Position numbers and translations under genes: made by a program
In this document: in pieces, positions 8,802 through 18,865 of the stretch
How the letters are laid out: every line of letters starts with the position of its first letter
Position numbering within the stretch: position 1 is the first letter of the stretch
Notes under the pieces: generated by a model
What the model saw: the letters and a program-made list of their open reading frames with translations, nothing else
Database searches by the model: none
What the model was told of the DNA's origin: nothing
Origin: Hypsibius dujardini
Lineage: Eukaryota; Tardigrada; Eutardigrada; Parachela; Hypsibiidae
NCBI GenBank assembly: GCA_001579985.1
Contig: LRSR01008486.1
Span: 1-22,382 of the forward strand
Direction of reading: 5' to 3'
DNA length: 22,382 nt

Positions 8802-9670
8802 CTGGAAAGAAAGGTGAATTAGATCGAGCTATAAATAGTTGACAATTTTTCATACAAAACATTTTAAATGGGCGGTTATTGTCCACCATTCCTATTCTCT
8901 TTGGGAGAGACGAAAAAGATCACTTTTTTTGGTCACCATTTTTTCCACATAAAAAATTTAATCACCGGCTACCATTTTTCACTGTTTTTTTTACAGTTCT
9001 CAGCAATTTTATTTTTGAAAAAAAAGCCTGCAAAATAAACTATTTTTGTTGACAGTTTTTCAGGTACAAAAATGAATGGCCGTTAAGTCTTCTACATTTG
9101 TGCTCTCGTTGAGGAAAAGTACTTTTTCGGTCGAAACAAACTAACTGTTTTGACGTTTTTAAAAGTTAAATTCAACTCAGATATAACTGCCGATCGCGGA
9201 GGAATATGATACGGAGGCCGAAATACGTTTGGCAAAATGTTTGTCAGAGCGGAGAAAAAACACATTTTCTTAATTTGTCGGTCCGACGAAATTCACATCA
9301 ACTTTAACAATGGGAATTGATCTTGAAATGGACAAAAATGAAGAAGAGTCGTTTTTATTGGGTCAGTCTGACAGGTCCACCTTGTCAAAAAAATGTTCGA
9401 CCTTCTTGCCTTTTTCAGTTCGGTATTTTTTCATATTAAATTTTACTTGACGGGGCTTGATTAAATTATTCATAATCGATTGAGGATTGAAATGAGATCG
9501 CCGAAATCAACTTTCAACTTTCCAACTTTTCTGATCTAGCTTTTGCTGTATGGTTTAATCTCATTACTTCATTTGTGGAAAGCCCATTAGTCTGAAACAT
9601 CTTTGGTGTTGGAATTAATAACGATAACATAGTTGAAGTGAGACTCCCTTTAGAAACAGATAACGAGCTG
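8802..9670. other. Unassigned sequence 5' of EGF-A exon
   Basis: The upstream EGF-A intron is expected here because the acceptor at 8802-8804 (CTTTCTTTCCAG) is good. No signal-peptide exon could be identified on the minus strand. Confidence 0.4.
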
Positions 9671-9800
9671 GAAAGGGACGAAAAAGGACGAAAAAGGACG
9701 AAAAAGGACGAGAAGGGACAAAAAGGGACGAAAAGGGACGAAAAGGGACGAGAGGGGACGAAAAGGGATGAGAAGGGACGAAAAGGGACGAGAAGGGGCA
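9671..9800. repeat. Thirteen-copy 10-bp minisatellite
   Basis: Units are variants of GGGACGAAAA (GAAAAAGGAC, GAGAAGGGAC). As 10 is not a multiple of 3, the ORFs through it on both strands (Lys/Glu-rich one way, Pro/Phe-rich the other) are repeat artefacts. Confidence 0.95.
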
Positions 9801-9889
9801 AGGAGATCAATACATATTCTCTATCAAAGTTGCATGCCAAAGTTAAAAAAATCTTAAGGAAGCTCAAATCCACGTCAACCAATCTACGA

Positions 9890-10107
9890 TTACAGGGGCC
9901 GGCAGCAAAGTTGGACCAGTTTGCGCAAACGAGTTTTTCACCGTGGTGTCTATTATATTCTATTTTTTTGAGTTTTCAATCTGAAAGCCCTTTGCGTCTA
10001 GCATTTGAATCACCCTTCCTCTCCAGGATTTCATAACATTACGATAAACGCTAAGGGGGAATTCTTTGGCGCGTAAACTGGTCCAACTTTGCTGCCGGTC
10101 CCTGTAA
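9890..10107. mobile_element. MITE-like element 1 (37-bp terminal inverted repeats)
   Basis: Arms 9890-9926 and 10071-10107 are inverted and differ at only two of 37 positions; both begin TTACAGGG and contain CCGGCAGCAAAGTTGGACC. TA next to CAGGG at both ends allows a TA target site. The 144-bp interior has no ORF. Confidence 0.85.
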
Positions 10108-10780
10108 CTAAAATCATGGACGAATTAACTCTCAATTTCCCTTACCGCCCATGCTTCACTCAGGTTCCCAATAAAGTATTTTAGCAGCCTAGTGAAAGAA
10201 CGCGCCGATTCATCGGACTCGCTCGATTTGGATTTTCACGTGATAATGAGATAACATATGAGCATGAGTAATTAGCAATCCATAAAAAGACACTTTCTCC
10301 AGGTTCCCGTTGCCGTAATGAATTATTACGGGAAAGGGCTGAATTGCCGATAAATGAGGTCCGGAATGTGCAAAAAGGTGCAAAATATCACACGACGCGT
10401 TCGTGATCCGCAAACTGCTGACCAATGTGGGCGGTGACGCAATAAACACACGCCACCACTAATCCTTCAAACACATACTCATTGTCTTTCATAGAGAGCG
10501 GATGTGGCGCTGGTGTGTGTACCGAAATGTGTCCACAAACGGAAAGAATGCGACCTTTCCAACACACGTCTTACCCGTGAACTCTGCAGCCGGATCAAAA
10601 ACGGCTTTTAATGGCTTTACAGTACCGGATGTTTTGTCCCATTACAAACGATCAGCACGCGTACTCCGTAGATTTATGCCTTGTTGGGTTTAGAAAGGAA
10701 CGACACGACGATGTCGGAATTCTATACATCTGTAGACACGGGTTCACACACATACACACACACCCACACGTTGCTGCACG
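10108..10780. other. Unassigned sequence
   Basis: No recognised exon. CA-rich sequence begins near 10745. Confidence 0.35.
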
Positions 10781-10939
10781 GTACCGGAACCGTGATCTCA
10801 AGGGACAGCCAAGTGCCGCCTCAGTGCAGCACATACACACACACGCGCACACACACCGGTCTAAAAATACGGCGCAAGGCGGGCGGAATGCACGCCCTAG
10901 GGCACTCTACTGTCCCTTGAGGTCGTGACGGTACGGTAC
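10781..10939. repeat. Imperfect inverted repeat around CA-rich DNA
   Basis: GTACCG...GATCTCAAGGGACAG (10781-10808) faces CTGTCCCTTGAGGTCG...CGGTAC (10910-10939). A third related copy, CTGTCCCTTGAGATCG, is at 108-135. CA-rich tracts occur at 10747-10768 and 10831-10856. Confidence 0.65.
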
Positions 10940-11044
10940 GCAGCATTTGACGATAAGGGCCGTGCCCACCTGAAACGGTGACATGCAAGCCTATCAATCT
11001 CTCTCCATTTTCGGCAAACCAAGTCGGGTCGGTGTGCTACTAGG

Positions 11045-11988
11045 GACCTTGCGTGACAGAAAAATTTTAAACGTGATCGTAACCGTAACCGTAAAAAATC
11101 TAATTTTTCTGCTACGTCCGCGGGTGCTCAAAATGGGTCTTGCGTGACAAAACGTAAACGCGCTACTTGTGAGACGAGTCACACAAATAAATCGATTCCT
11201 TGAATCACAGGAGTCTCTCTTGATTTGAAACAGCTGACAATTTCTACCACAAGATTCCATATACTACTTTTAGTCAAAAACATACTTGACTCCATACACT
11301 ACGGAGACGAAAATGTCATTATTGGGCTCTACAACGTTACATTTGAACTGGAAAAATTGGAGGACTTCAAGAGCGAGGCCGGGATTCAGCTCATAGTCAG
11401 CGTCCGCAAAATTCCACTGCTTTCTACTTTCTTCGCTGTCTTTGTCTTGGATGGTCTCTTCTGAGCTCTGTTTCTTTTAGCCGCGTTGTCGATCGGCCCC
11501 GGGAAACTGATTCCCCTCCTCCTCCGGCGGTCGAGTTTTCCATTTGCAATTCAAATTAATCCAAATTAGGATTATACTTATCACTCTGAATTTAAATGGC
11601 AGGGAAAATATGAAGAGCGCATGAAAAGCAAACAAAGAAAAATGTAACTGCTGCACTACAGGGATTTTGTATTTTCGTTCCAATATTAATATTTTATTCG
11701 GCGCAGTTAATCCTTCTCCCTGTTTTCTAGTAAATTTTCAACACCGGGCATGAAAGTCGAGAAGTGGGTTACCAAGAATGGGCAGCGCAGAATAAATTCA
11801 CTGGGTCATCCGGTGAGGGACGCGCTGCCTTTGCAAAGAAACGTAAAAACGAGCGGCAGAGCGGTTTTACGGGCTCGGGCTCGTATATACGTAATCCCGA
11901 GGCACTAGAAACGTAACTTTTAATCTTTTTTACGTTTCTAGCTGCCTCGGTTACGGTCACGTTTAGAATTTTTGTGTCATGCAAGATC
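11045..11988. mobile_element. ~0.94-kb element with 41-bp terminal inverted repeats
   Basis: Arms 11045-11085 and 11948-11988 match at 36 of 41 positions. Outside them, TACTA occurs just left and again just right (after two bases), a possible target duplication. A second hairpin (11897-11916 with 11930-11950, CCGAGGCA...TAGAAACGTAA) sits immediately inside the right arm. An internal 79-codon ORF (11225-11464, plus) resembles nothing I recognise, and no transposase motifs are seen. Confidence 0.7.
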
Positions 11989-13540
11989 TATACTACACAA
12001 CTGACGTAGCAACATCAGGCGCCTAACCTGATAGAGGTAGCGGAACCAATTAGGACTTCGACGAACGCGGATAAGATTGCTCCTAAGCACGCCAGCTTCC
12101 AAGCAGCGCATTCCTTTCTTTTGAGCGAGCTGTTTTTAGAGCAGTGTTCTCAAGCGTTCAGAGGCGTAACGGAGGAGGGGTAATTAATTAATTAACTGCC
12201 TCCTAAATTAATTAGGGCCGCCGCCCGGATGGGGGGCCGATTTTTAATTTTAAATTAAGCTTCGGCCGCCGGGAAGTGATTTTTTTATTATTCATTGGCT
12301 GGCTCACGGGGGGGGGGGGTTGTTCAAACGAAATTAAAACATCAGCAGCTTCCCTTGGTAAGGACTCTGGAAATATGCTTTTAAATGTAGCCGCGAATGG
12401 CAAGAAATCTTTGAGAAGTATTAAGCTTTTCGGTAAAATGTTAACTCTGTACGACGAACCTGTGCCTTTATCAAAATCACTCATTAGATTATTTGCTTAA
12501 GTGATCTGGTCTTTGAACGTCTGTATTTGTAAATTATCTATTGAACTTTCATCCCAGGGACGGCCTTGGAAGATGTAAAGTTAGACGCTCCAGGCATAGA
12601 CAGTTGTCTCTTGGGTCTTCATGAATTCGGCATGTCCCGACCGGAAGTCAGATGCGTGATTTCCCAGACCTCCATGCCGGCGACTGTTCCTTGTCATCTA
12701 CCTGTAAAGCAAAAAGTATTACGTAAAAATCTGGCAGCTCAAAACTTGATCGAGTTCCATCCGAGCAAGAAAGCCAAAGGAAATAGCCGTTGGAAATAAT
12801 ATATAAAATTGGCTGTCCAATGGTGAAAATTCCTCGCGATGTTTCATATACAGTATACTGTATACTGTATATGTACTCTATGTGTGGTTTTTTCAACTTC
12901 TATAATGAACCTCGCAAAATATTACATACTATTACAATGTATTATGGTGCAAAGGCTGACGAAACCGCGCCAATTAATTGCGTAAAATTTATCGGTTTTC
13001 CGCGGGTTCTAACAAGATTATCCATTCACAGTTCACTTTGATTTCGGAGTTTTCGTAATGATACAGGCATGACTTCATTTATTGTGCGTATATAAACATT
13101 GTGCATGTACCGCGTTCGGAAATGCTTTTGAAACACATTCTGCCACGCCCACGCACGCAGAGTGTCGCGGGTAATTTCATGACTGGACTTCAATCGCCCT
13201 CCACACAGCCCCTGTTTCACGGTTGCTTTAACCACTTATGTACTCTGGTGTTTACTTGTTGTGTGTTGGTGTGTTATTGGAAGTAGTACAGCCGAACCGG
13301 AAGTGTTCGGCTGGACGATTGTTATCAGCGCGAGCCTGCGTGCCGCGACGGGTTCTCTACTTCATATACTCGTACTGCGTGTGTTTTTAGTAGTCAGTCT
13401 AGTTCTTCATTCTACAGTAGATTTTGGGTCTTCACCGCGTCCTTTCCTTCGGAGCTCCCGCTCCTCATCGTTTCTCCCCTCATCTTGTAATGCCAACTGT
13501 CTCCGATTAATAGAAAAACCCCACTTCCGGTCTCTTCTCC
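11989..13540. other. Unassigned sequence, mostly non-coding
   Basis: Two modest plus ORFs (12276-12500 and 12566-12799) flank a CATCCCAG acceptor-like site but match no family I recognise. Other marks are a G tract at 12308-12319, a palindromic ATACAGTATACTGTAT near 12848, and a perfect 9-bp-arm hairpin CAGCCGAAC...GTTCGGCTG near 13288-13313. Confidence 0.35.
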
Positions 13541-13546
13541 CCGTAG

Positions 13547-13756
13547 GCCTTCGGGCAGTATAAAGTAGAGGCGACAAGAGTGTACACATTAAAGAAAAAA
13601 TATCAACTCCAGTTGCGTGTGGTCCATACTCAAGCAGCGCCACACCAGATACAGCCTTATCCCAAATTTCCAAAAACTCAAGAGGAATTTGAAGAAAGAG
13701 TGGGCTGTTGGATCACGCCCAACAAGTCCCCATATCCAATCATTATAGCTCTTTAA
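13547..13756 (+). CDS. Possible small terminal exon, unknown product
   Basis: After a strong acceptor-like tract (TCTCTTCTCCCCGTAG) an open frame of 69 codons runs to TAA. It ends in PYPKFPKTQEEFEERVGCW plus a short hydrophobic end. It has no ATG, so it would need an upstream exon. A TATAAA at 13559 offers a rival reading as a promoter or LTR-like block. No family recognised. Confidence 0.2.
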   Translation, partial: AFGQYKVEATRVYTLKKKYQLQLRVVHTQAAPHQIQPYPKFPKTQEEFEERVGCWITPNKSPYPIIIAL

Positions 13757-14200
13757 CTCACTAGTACCTTGCTAAGTTAGTAAGTCTATCTACCCTATTA
13801 GCCCTACTCTGCTGCTACAGCTAATTAGTTGTACGTAATTCTGATGTATGTGCTATTTACTATCACTTCTATAGTTAACACTTTACTATATAATCATATG
13901 TGCTATTAGTTTTAGGGGCAGTTATACATCTTCTTTCCTTTCTTCCAGTTCTCATTCTCTACATATCTATACTTTCAGTCTAATAAACTTGCTATCTGTC
14001 AAACTTCCTGTTGATAGACTTAACAGGGCCGCCATTCCACAGGAGACGATAAGGGCCGTCGTTGATTCCTGGCAGCGCCGGGCTCTTGTAGAGAACTAAA
14101 TTATCCATCTTTTGGCTGTTTAGGTTTTTGGTTGTTTTTTGTTTCTCGGTGAAGTGCGATCTGTTGCTGAAAACGTTCAAAAATCAGTAGCCACGCGGCA
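13757..14200. other. Unassigned sequence
   Basis: AT-rich with short CTA/TAG repeats at 13760-13880. No exon or element supported. Confidence 0.35.
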
Positions 14201-14351
14201 TACAGTGAAAGTCCTGAGATTCGAACGACGTCACAGTGTCAGTTTCTACTTTACTCTCTCAAACTCCAAAGTAGCAACGGCCGGCTCCGAGCAACCAGTT
14301 CGATAGAAATAAACTCACGTGACCCGTTCGAATCTCAGGACTTTCACTGTA
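14201..14351. mobile_element. MITE-like element 2 (perfect 27-bp inverted repeats)
   Basis: Arms 14201-14227 and 14325-14351 are perfect inverted copies (27 of 27), starting TACAGTGAAAGTCC. The outer TA at both ends fits a TA target duplication as in Tc1/mariner-type MITEs. Both arms contain GTTCGAATC, which also fits the Pol III B-box pattern. Confidence 0.9.
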
Positions 14352-15076
14352 GGCTACAAAATGTGTGCTCGTGGACTCGGGTGGTTTTGTCCGTGGCCCA
14401 GCGCGGTACAGAATATTATTATTTATTCGCGTAAAACTCAAACAAGCCAAACAAACGCAATTTTAATATTTTGATCTGTAGTGGATGCTCACATAAACAG
14501 CCGTTGTAACGAAAAAAAAGACATTTGAGGCAGTGTGGGATGAATAATGAACGAGCAATGACGTTTTTATGGTTGTCTCAAAAGCATTCCCGAATCCGGT
14601 ATATGCGACACACGCGGGGAGCATTAGACGGAATCAATATTTGTTAATACTCATACGCTATTTTTATCGTCGGGCCGACTAACAATGCAGACGGGCGGTA
14701 AGTTCTAAGAAGGTTCTAATCGCCTATACTCGCATGGGTGTAAGACCTTTTGAGACCGGCAGTGCGGCTTCTTGTGTGATATGAGCCTATGGTTTATGAT
14801 GAACAACCGCGAATATGCGGTCCCACAAAGGTGAGTCAACGACTGTCCGCGCAGCAAATGCGCACGACGATTTCTTTTGACGTTTCTGTTCTTGCTGAGA
14901 GAATTGATAAGCCGCGTTGGTTGGTGCATCAGTTCGAGTAAGTAAGGATAACATGTAAAGTTCCAAGGCATTTGTGAGCTGCAATAGAAGTTTCCAAAAA
15001 TCAAGCTCTCCCTGGTTAGACTACAGAATGCTGGGCGGTACCCAAAAAAGTACACATCATCGGGTGGGAGTTACTG
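14352..15076. other. Unassigned sequence
   Basis: Nothing recognised on either strand; the minus ORFs of 14705-15055 match no family I know. Confidence 0.35.
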
Positions 15077-15223
15077 TACTGTAGAATCGGAATAACTTGC
15101 GCCGGTTTTGAACCCCCTCGTAAATTTATACCGGCGGTCCCAAATAGTTTTCCAATCAATCAGATGGGTTGGTTTTTACTGCCAGCATGAGCTTGTGGGG
15201 CAAGTTATCCCAATTCTACAGTA
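15077..15223. mobile_element. MITE-like element 3 (27-bp inverted repeats)
   Basis: Arms 15077-15103 and 15197-15223 are inverted with three mismatches, starting TACTGTAGAAT and containing AACTTGC. TA flanks both ends. The 93-bp interior is non-coding. Confidence 0.85.
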
Positions 15224-16783
15224 TTTCTACTTAGTTAATAGATTACTATCTACTCCTCTAGGATGTAATGGACCTACTCAGCTATTGCAACGTACATAGT
15301 CCCGCTATGTCGGCAGAATCTAGTACGTTCCTTCTTGGTCTACTGATGATTCTATACTGTTGAAGAGAATGCTTTACTGTGGTCTAATTCGCTACCTCAA
15401 CTTCCTCCCCTTTCCTACCTTTTCTCTCCACTATCAACTGCAAATATACTTTTACTCTATATTATTCAGTTCAATAGCTTGCATGTTCAGGTTCTTCCGT
15501 CCTAGTGGGGACGAAGGCGTAACAAGAGAGTGACAGTGACGTCAAGGTAGCAACATTAGATTAAATATATACAAAATTCGACTACATTAAAAAGATGTAC
15601 TTTTAGCTACCATAACCAAGCTAATTGTGACTGAAACTAAAAATAATAGAATTAGACGACTAACTTGAACTAAAACTAGACTCAATGGCTTTAGTTACTA
15701 CTCGTACAAAGGACAATAAAAGAAAATAAAGGACACCTTCTGTCTGGACCGTCGATCCGTACGTCTTCCAAGGCAGCCCTTTGGAAATGAAAATCGAAAT
15801 GGATCATCGGCCATACTGGAATCTCCCGCCATTCTGACCACGAGCTCGCTCGTTTAGAGTCCCTACAAGTCGGAATCAAGCCACCTCATGGTAAGGCTAG
15901 GACTGGGCAAAGGGGCATTCCCCCACCTCCCTCCATCCGCCATGAGGGGTTATGGTTTTGACTTGTTATGACCCTAAATGAGTAAAAGCGGCAAATTCAG
16001 CGCAATTTGTCCGGAAAGGACGAAATGTCGCGATACGACATGTCCAAGTACGAGCTATGCTAGGGCCCTTTTAACGCACGCCACTTTTTCTGCTGTCTTT
16101 GTTGGTTGTGAATTCAAGTGTTAGTCAGTCAGAGGCCGAAAGGCGCATGGCTCATGATGATGTGATGTCTCGTCGTTCTCTCTCTCGCTCTCCTTCCTCT
16201 GCAGTACGATTTTATCGATCGATCCGCGCTGTCTGTGCGCAAACCTTCACGGCACGACCAACAGCTCGTCCGCGCAGCAGTACGATGTAGATGCCCTGGA
16301 ATGGGCCATTTGAATTTCCATACCCTGGAACGGGCCACCCTGGAATCAGAACTTCCAGACAGTTTTTGGCTGTAAACAAGATTTTAGACGACAGAAAATA
16401 ATCGATAACCCCCCCCCCTAAAACACTCATCAGAGGTGAAGAAAAAATGTCGGAAAATGTTTAGAAAAACGAAATAAAATATTTCAGAGGACGGTTGGAA
16501 AAAGTTCACTATAGAGGTCGCTAATTACGCAGTACTCGTCAGTTTTGCATTATTCAACGACAGAGCGCCCTCTACCAGCCGGTGGCCCAGTTCAGGATAG
16601 CCAAGTGGTCCACTCCAGGACCCCTACCTCGTAGCGTCAAACAACACTCCAAATATTTTGGTTTTCGTCGTCACGCACGTTTCTTTTGCCTCTAAACATA
16701 CAAACTGAATTCTTCCACCTCTTCCAACGCAGTTTTCCTCAATTTCTACATTTTGTTTTCGCAATTGTTTCCACTGCACGAGC
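15224..16783. other. Unassigned sequence 5' of cenH3-B
   Basis: No exon recognised. An inverted copy of the 11-bp motif is at 16019-16029, and CCCTGGAA-type short repeats lie near 16290-16345. The segment from about 16490 to 16783 should hold the cenH3-B promoter and 5' UTR, but no TATA or CCAAT cluster comparable to cenH3-A was seen. Confidence 0.35.
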
Positions 16784-17812
16784 ATGCCTCGTCAGAAGCA
16801 GGTCGCGTACAAGTCGGTCGACCAACGACGCACAGCTCGGAAGACGACAAACGTGGGCCAGTCTCCACCGCGGAAGCAGGTGGCTCTGGTCCAGCGCCAT
16901 CTCATCAAGCAGGACATTCGAGCCAGCAGCCCGGAGTACACCAACAGCGGGGCGGAGTCGGTGTCGGGTGCCTCGACGGCCGGGACGACGAACATTGTTC
17001 GCAAAGCGGATCGAGCGCTGCCGAATCGTTTCGCCATTCAGGTTAGTGTTATGACACCTGGCAAAAATCGTGCGCTGACCGAATCCAGCACTTCAACTCG
17101 GGGCTGTGTACGACAGAACAGCCGTGCGTTGAACGAGTGCGATGGTTTAACTCGGTTAGCGCAAGATTTTTCGCCACGTGTGTATTTAACATGTTTCAGT
17201 GTAAATAAAGTGTCAAATCGGTTCAAATCCAGGAGCAAAGATTATTTGATTAACAAACTTACTTTATTTAAAAGGCAAGCGACACTTTATTTCCTATTTT
17301 TATGGCGGTAAATAGGATGAAAATAAATTTTATCGGAAATCAAAAGCCGCTTTTTTAAGCCATTTCAAATATCGTTTTAATTTAACTAATTAAACAACTT
17401 TAATTCAGGTGGATCCGCGACATCTTCCGAGACCGGCTGCTAGCGCGGGGAAACGGTCCGCCCAGGCCGGGAAGGCCATCAATAAGAAGCGCCGTCGACC
17501 GGGGGTGATGGTGCTGCGAGAGATTCGTCGTCTCCAGGTGAGATTACTGGAATAATTGAACAATTTTACGCACATTTTGCGTGGTTGATTGATTGTTTGT
17601 CTTACTCGCTTTGAATGTTAACAGAACTCCACACAGAATTTGATTCCGAGGGCGCCATTCCATCGTCTTGTCCGAGAAATCACGCAGAGACATAGCGCGG
17701 GACGGGATATGATTCGGTTCCAGCCAGTAGCACTCGCTGCCTTGCAGGTATTTCATGGCTGTCTTACCTAGGGGATATGGACTGTGCTTGTCTGTCTGTC
17801 TGTCTGAGTGAC

Positions 17813-17859
<47 letters not shown>

Positions 17860-18178
17860 TCTTGTCTAAATGATGAAACCAAAACCAAAATTTTTCGGGG
17901 CTGTTCGCTTTAGGATGCAGCGGAGCACTTTTTGGTCGGCCTTTTCGAGGATCTCAACCTGTGCGCCATCCACGGACGCCGTGTCACCGCCATGCCTAAG
18001 GACATGACTCTCGCATTGAAACGTAAGTCATCCGTCCGTCCTCAAAAATTCAGTCATCAGGTTATTTTGTTTATCCTTGTCTTGATCTGAACTGGATTTT
18101 TTCTCCTGCGCCGCAGTGAGAGGGGAAAGCCTCTTCGGCTATAAGACCCTCTACGAACGAGGACGGATCAACCTTTAA
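16784..18178 (+). CDS. cenH3: cenH3-B: CENP-A-like histone H3 variant (complete, 226 aa)
   Basis: Exons 16784-17041, 17409-17537, 17625-17747, 17914-18022 and 18117-18178 sum to 681 nt, with GT-AG introns of 367, 87, 166 and 94 nt. The ATG opens [11 protein letters not shown], which resembles the H3 start. Residues 1-115 are tail, including TARKTT and PPRKQVA. The histone fold follows: [13 protein letters not shown] (alpha-N), [18 protein letters not shown] (alpha1/loop 1, three residues longer than H3), then [20 protein letters not shown] and [10 protein letters not shown]. After LRGE comes a C-terminal extension of about 16 residues. The protein would replace H3 in specialised nucleosomes. 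By eye, 52 of 75 aligned core residues match cenH3-A, and the last three introns share position and phase (0, 0, 1). Intron 3 holds a CTGT microsatellite. Tail length and loop 1 favour cenH3; the H3-like tail is atypical for that family. Confidence 0.85.
17790..17860. repeat. CTGT microsatellite in cenH3-B intron 3
   Basis: About 15 CTGT units with one GAGTGA interruption, lying 40-110 nt after the donor. cenH3-A has CTGT-sense repeats in a different intron. Confidence 0.95.
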
Positions 18179-18354
18179 GCTTCCCGGATCGCCAGATTTA
18201 ATTCAAGAAAGCCCGAAATTAATGGAACAGGAAAAGCGCCAAGTTTTTACTAATCTTACTCGCAACATCATCGATCTGATGACTTTTCCGGTTTTATTTA
18301 ATCACATTTTTCTTAGACTTATATATTTTACGTTCCTTGAACAGTGCATTGATT

Positions 18355-18571
18355 GTATCCGAGTACCCGAGTACCCGAGTACCCGAGAATCCGGTATCCG
18401 AGTACCCGAGTACCCGAGAATCCGGTATCCGAGTACCCGAGTACCCGAAAATCCGAGTATTCGAGTACCCGAGTATTCGAGTGTCCGAGTACCCGAGTGT
18501 TCGAGTACCCGAGTATTCAAGTATCCGAGTACCCGAGTATCCGAGTACCCGAGTGTTCGAGTACCCGAGTA
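18355..18571. repeat. 8-bp minisatellite (GAGTACCC) downstream of cenH3-B
   Basis: About 27 units of GAGTACCC and variants (GAGTATTC, GAGTGTTC, GAGAATCC), with a higher-order block GAGAATCCGGTATCC appearing twice. All overlapping ORFs are of the VPEYPSTR type and are artefacts. Confidence 0.95.
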
Positions 18572-18865
18572 TGCATGGTCGGTATGCTAAATTGATGTTT
18601 TATTTCTGGACCTTTTTCTCGTGTTCATTTGTCACGCAGCTTGGAACTTTTACTGCGCTCCATTTACAGCTGCTTTTTTCTCGTTTAATGTAATCTCTTC
18701 CCGTTTGTATGGTTGGTTTTGCTTTAAAAGCCGGAACATTCAATTCGTATATTGTCTAAAGAAAGGTCATCGGTTACTGTTCGTCGTTTCTCTCTCTCGG
18801 ACACTTGACGTAACGTCGTAAACAACGCCGTCGTAGATACTAACAGATGATTTAATGGCGTGTCG

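Noticed and set aside
9514-10036. Lys/Glu-rich and Pro/Phe-rich ORFs
   Set aside because: Artefacts of the 10-bp repeat, not a coiled-coil protein.
12276-12799. Two consecutive plus ORFs as a two-exon gene
   Set aside because: The first ends at TAA before any good donor, and neither resembles a known family; left unassigned.
13260-13600. Solo LTR of a retrotransposon
   Set aside because: TGTTAT start, TATAAA and a later CACACCA are suggestive, but no direct repeat, primer-binding site or target duplication could be seen.
17205-17240. tRNA T-arm-like GGTTCAAATCC
   Set aside because: Flanking bases do not pair into a T stem, and no D arm or acceptor stem was found; it lies in a cenH3-B intron.
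18222-18693. VPEYPSTR-type repeat proteins
   Set aside because: An 8-bp array gives the same peptide type in all three frames, and there is no non-repetitive coding flank.
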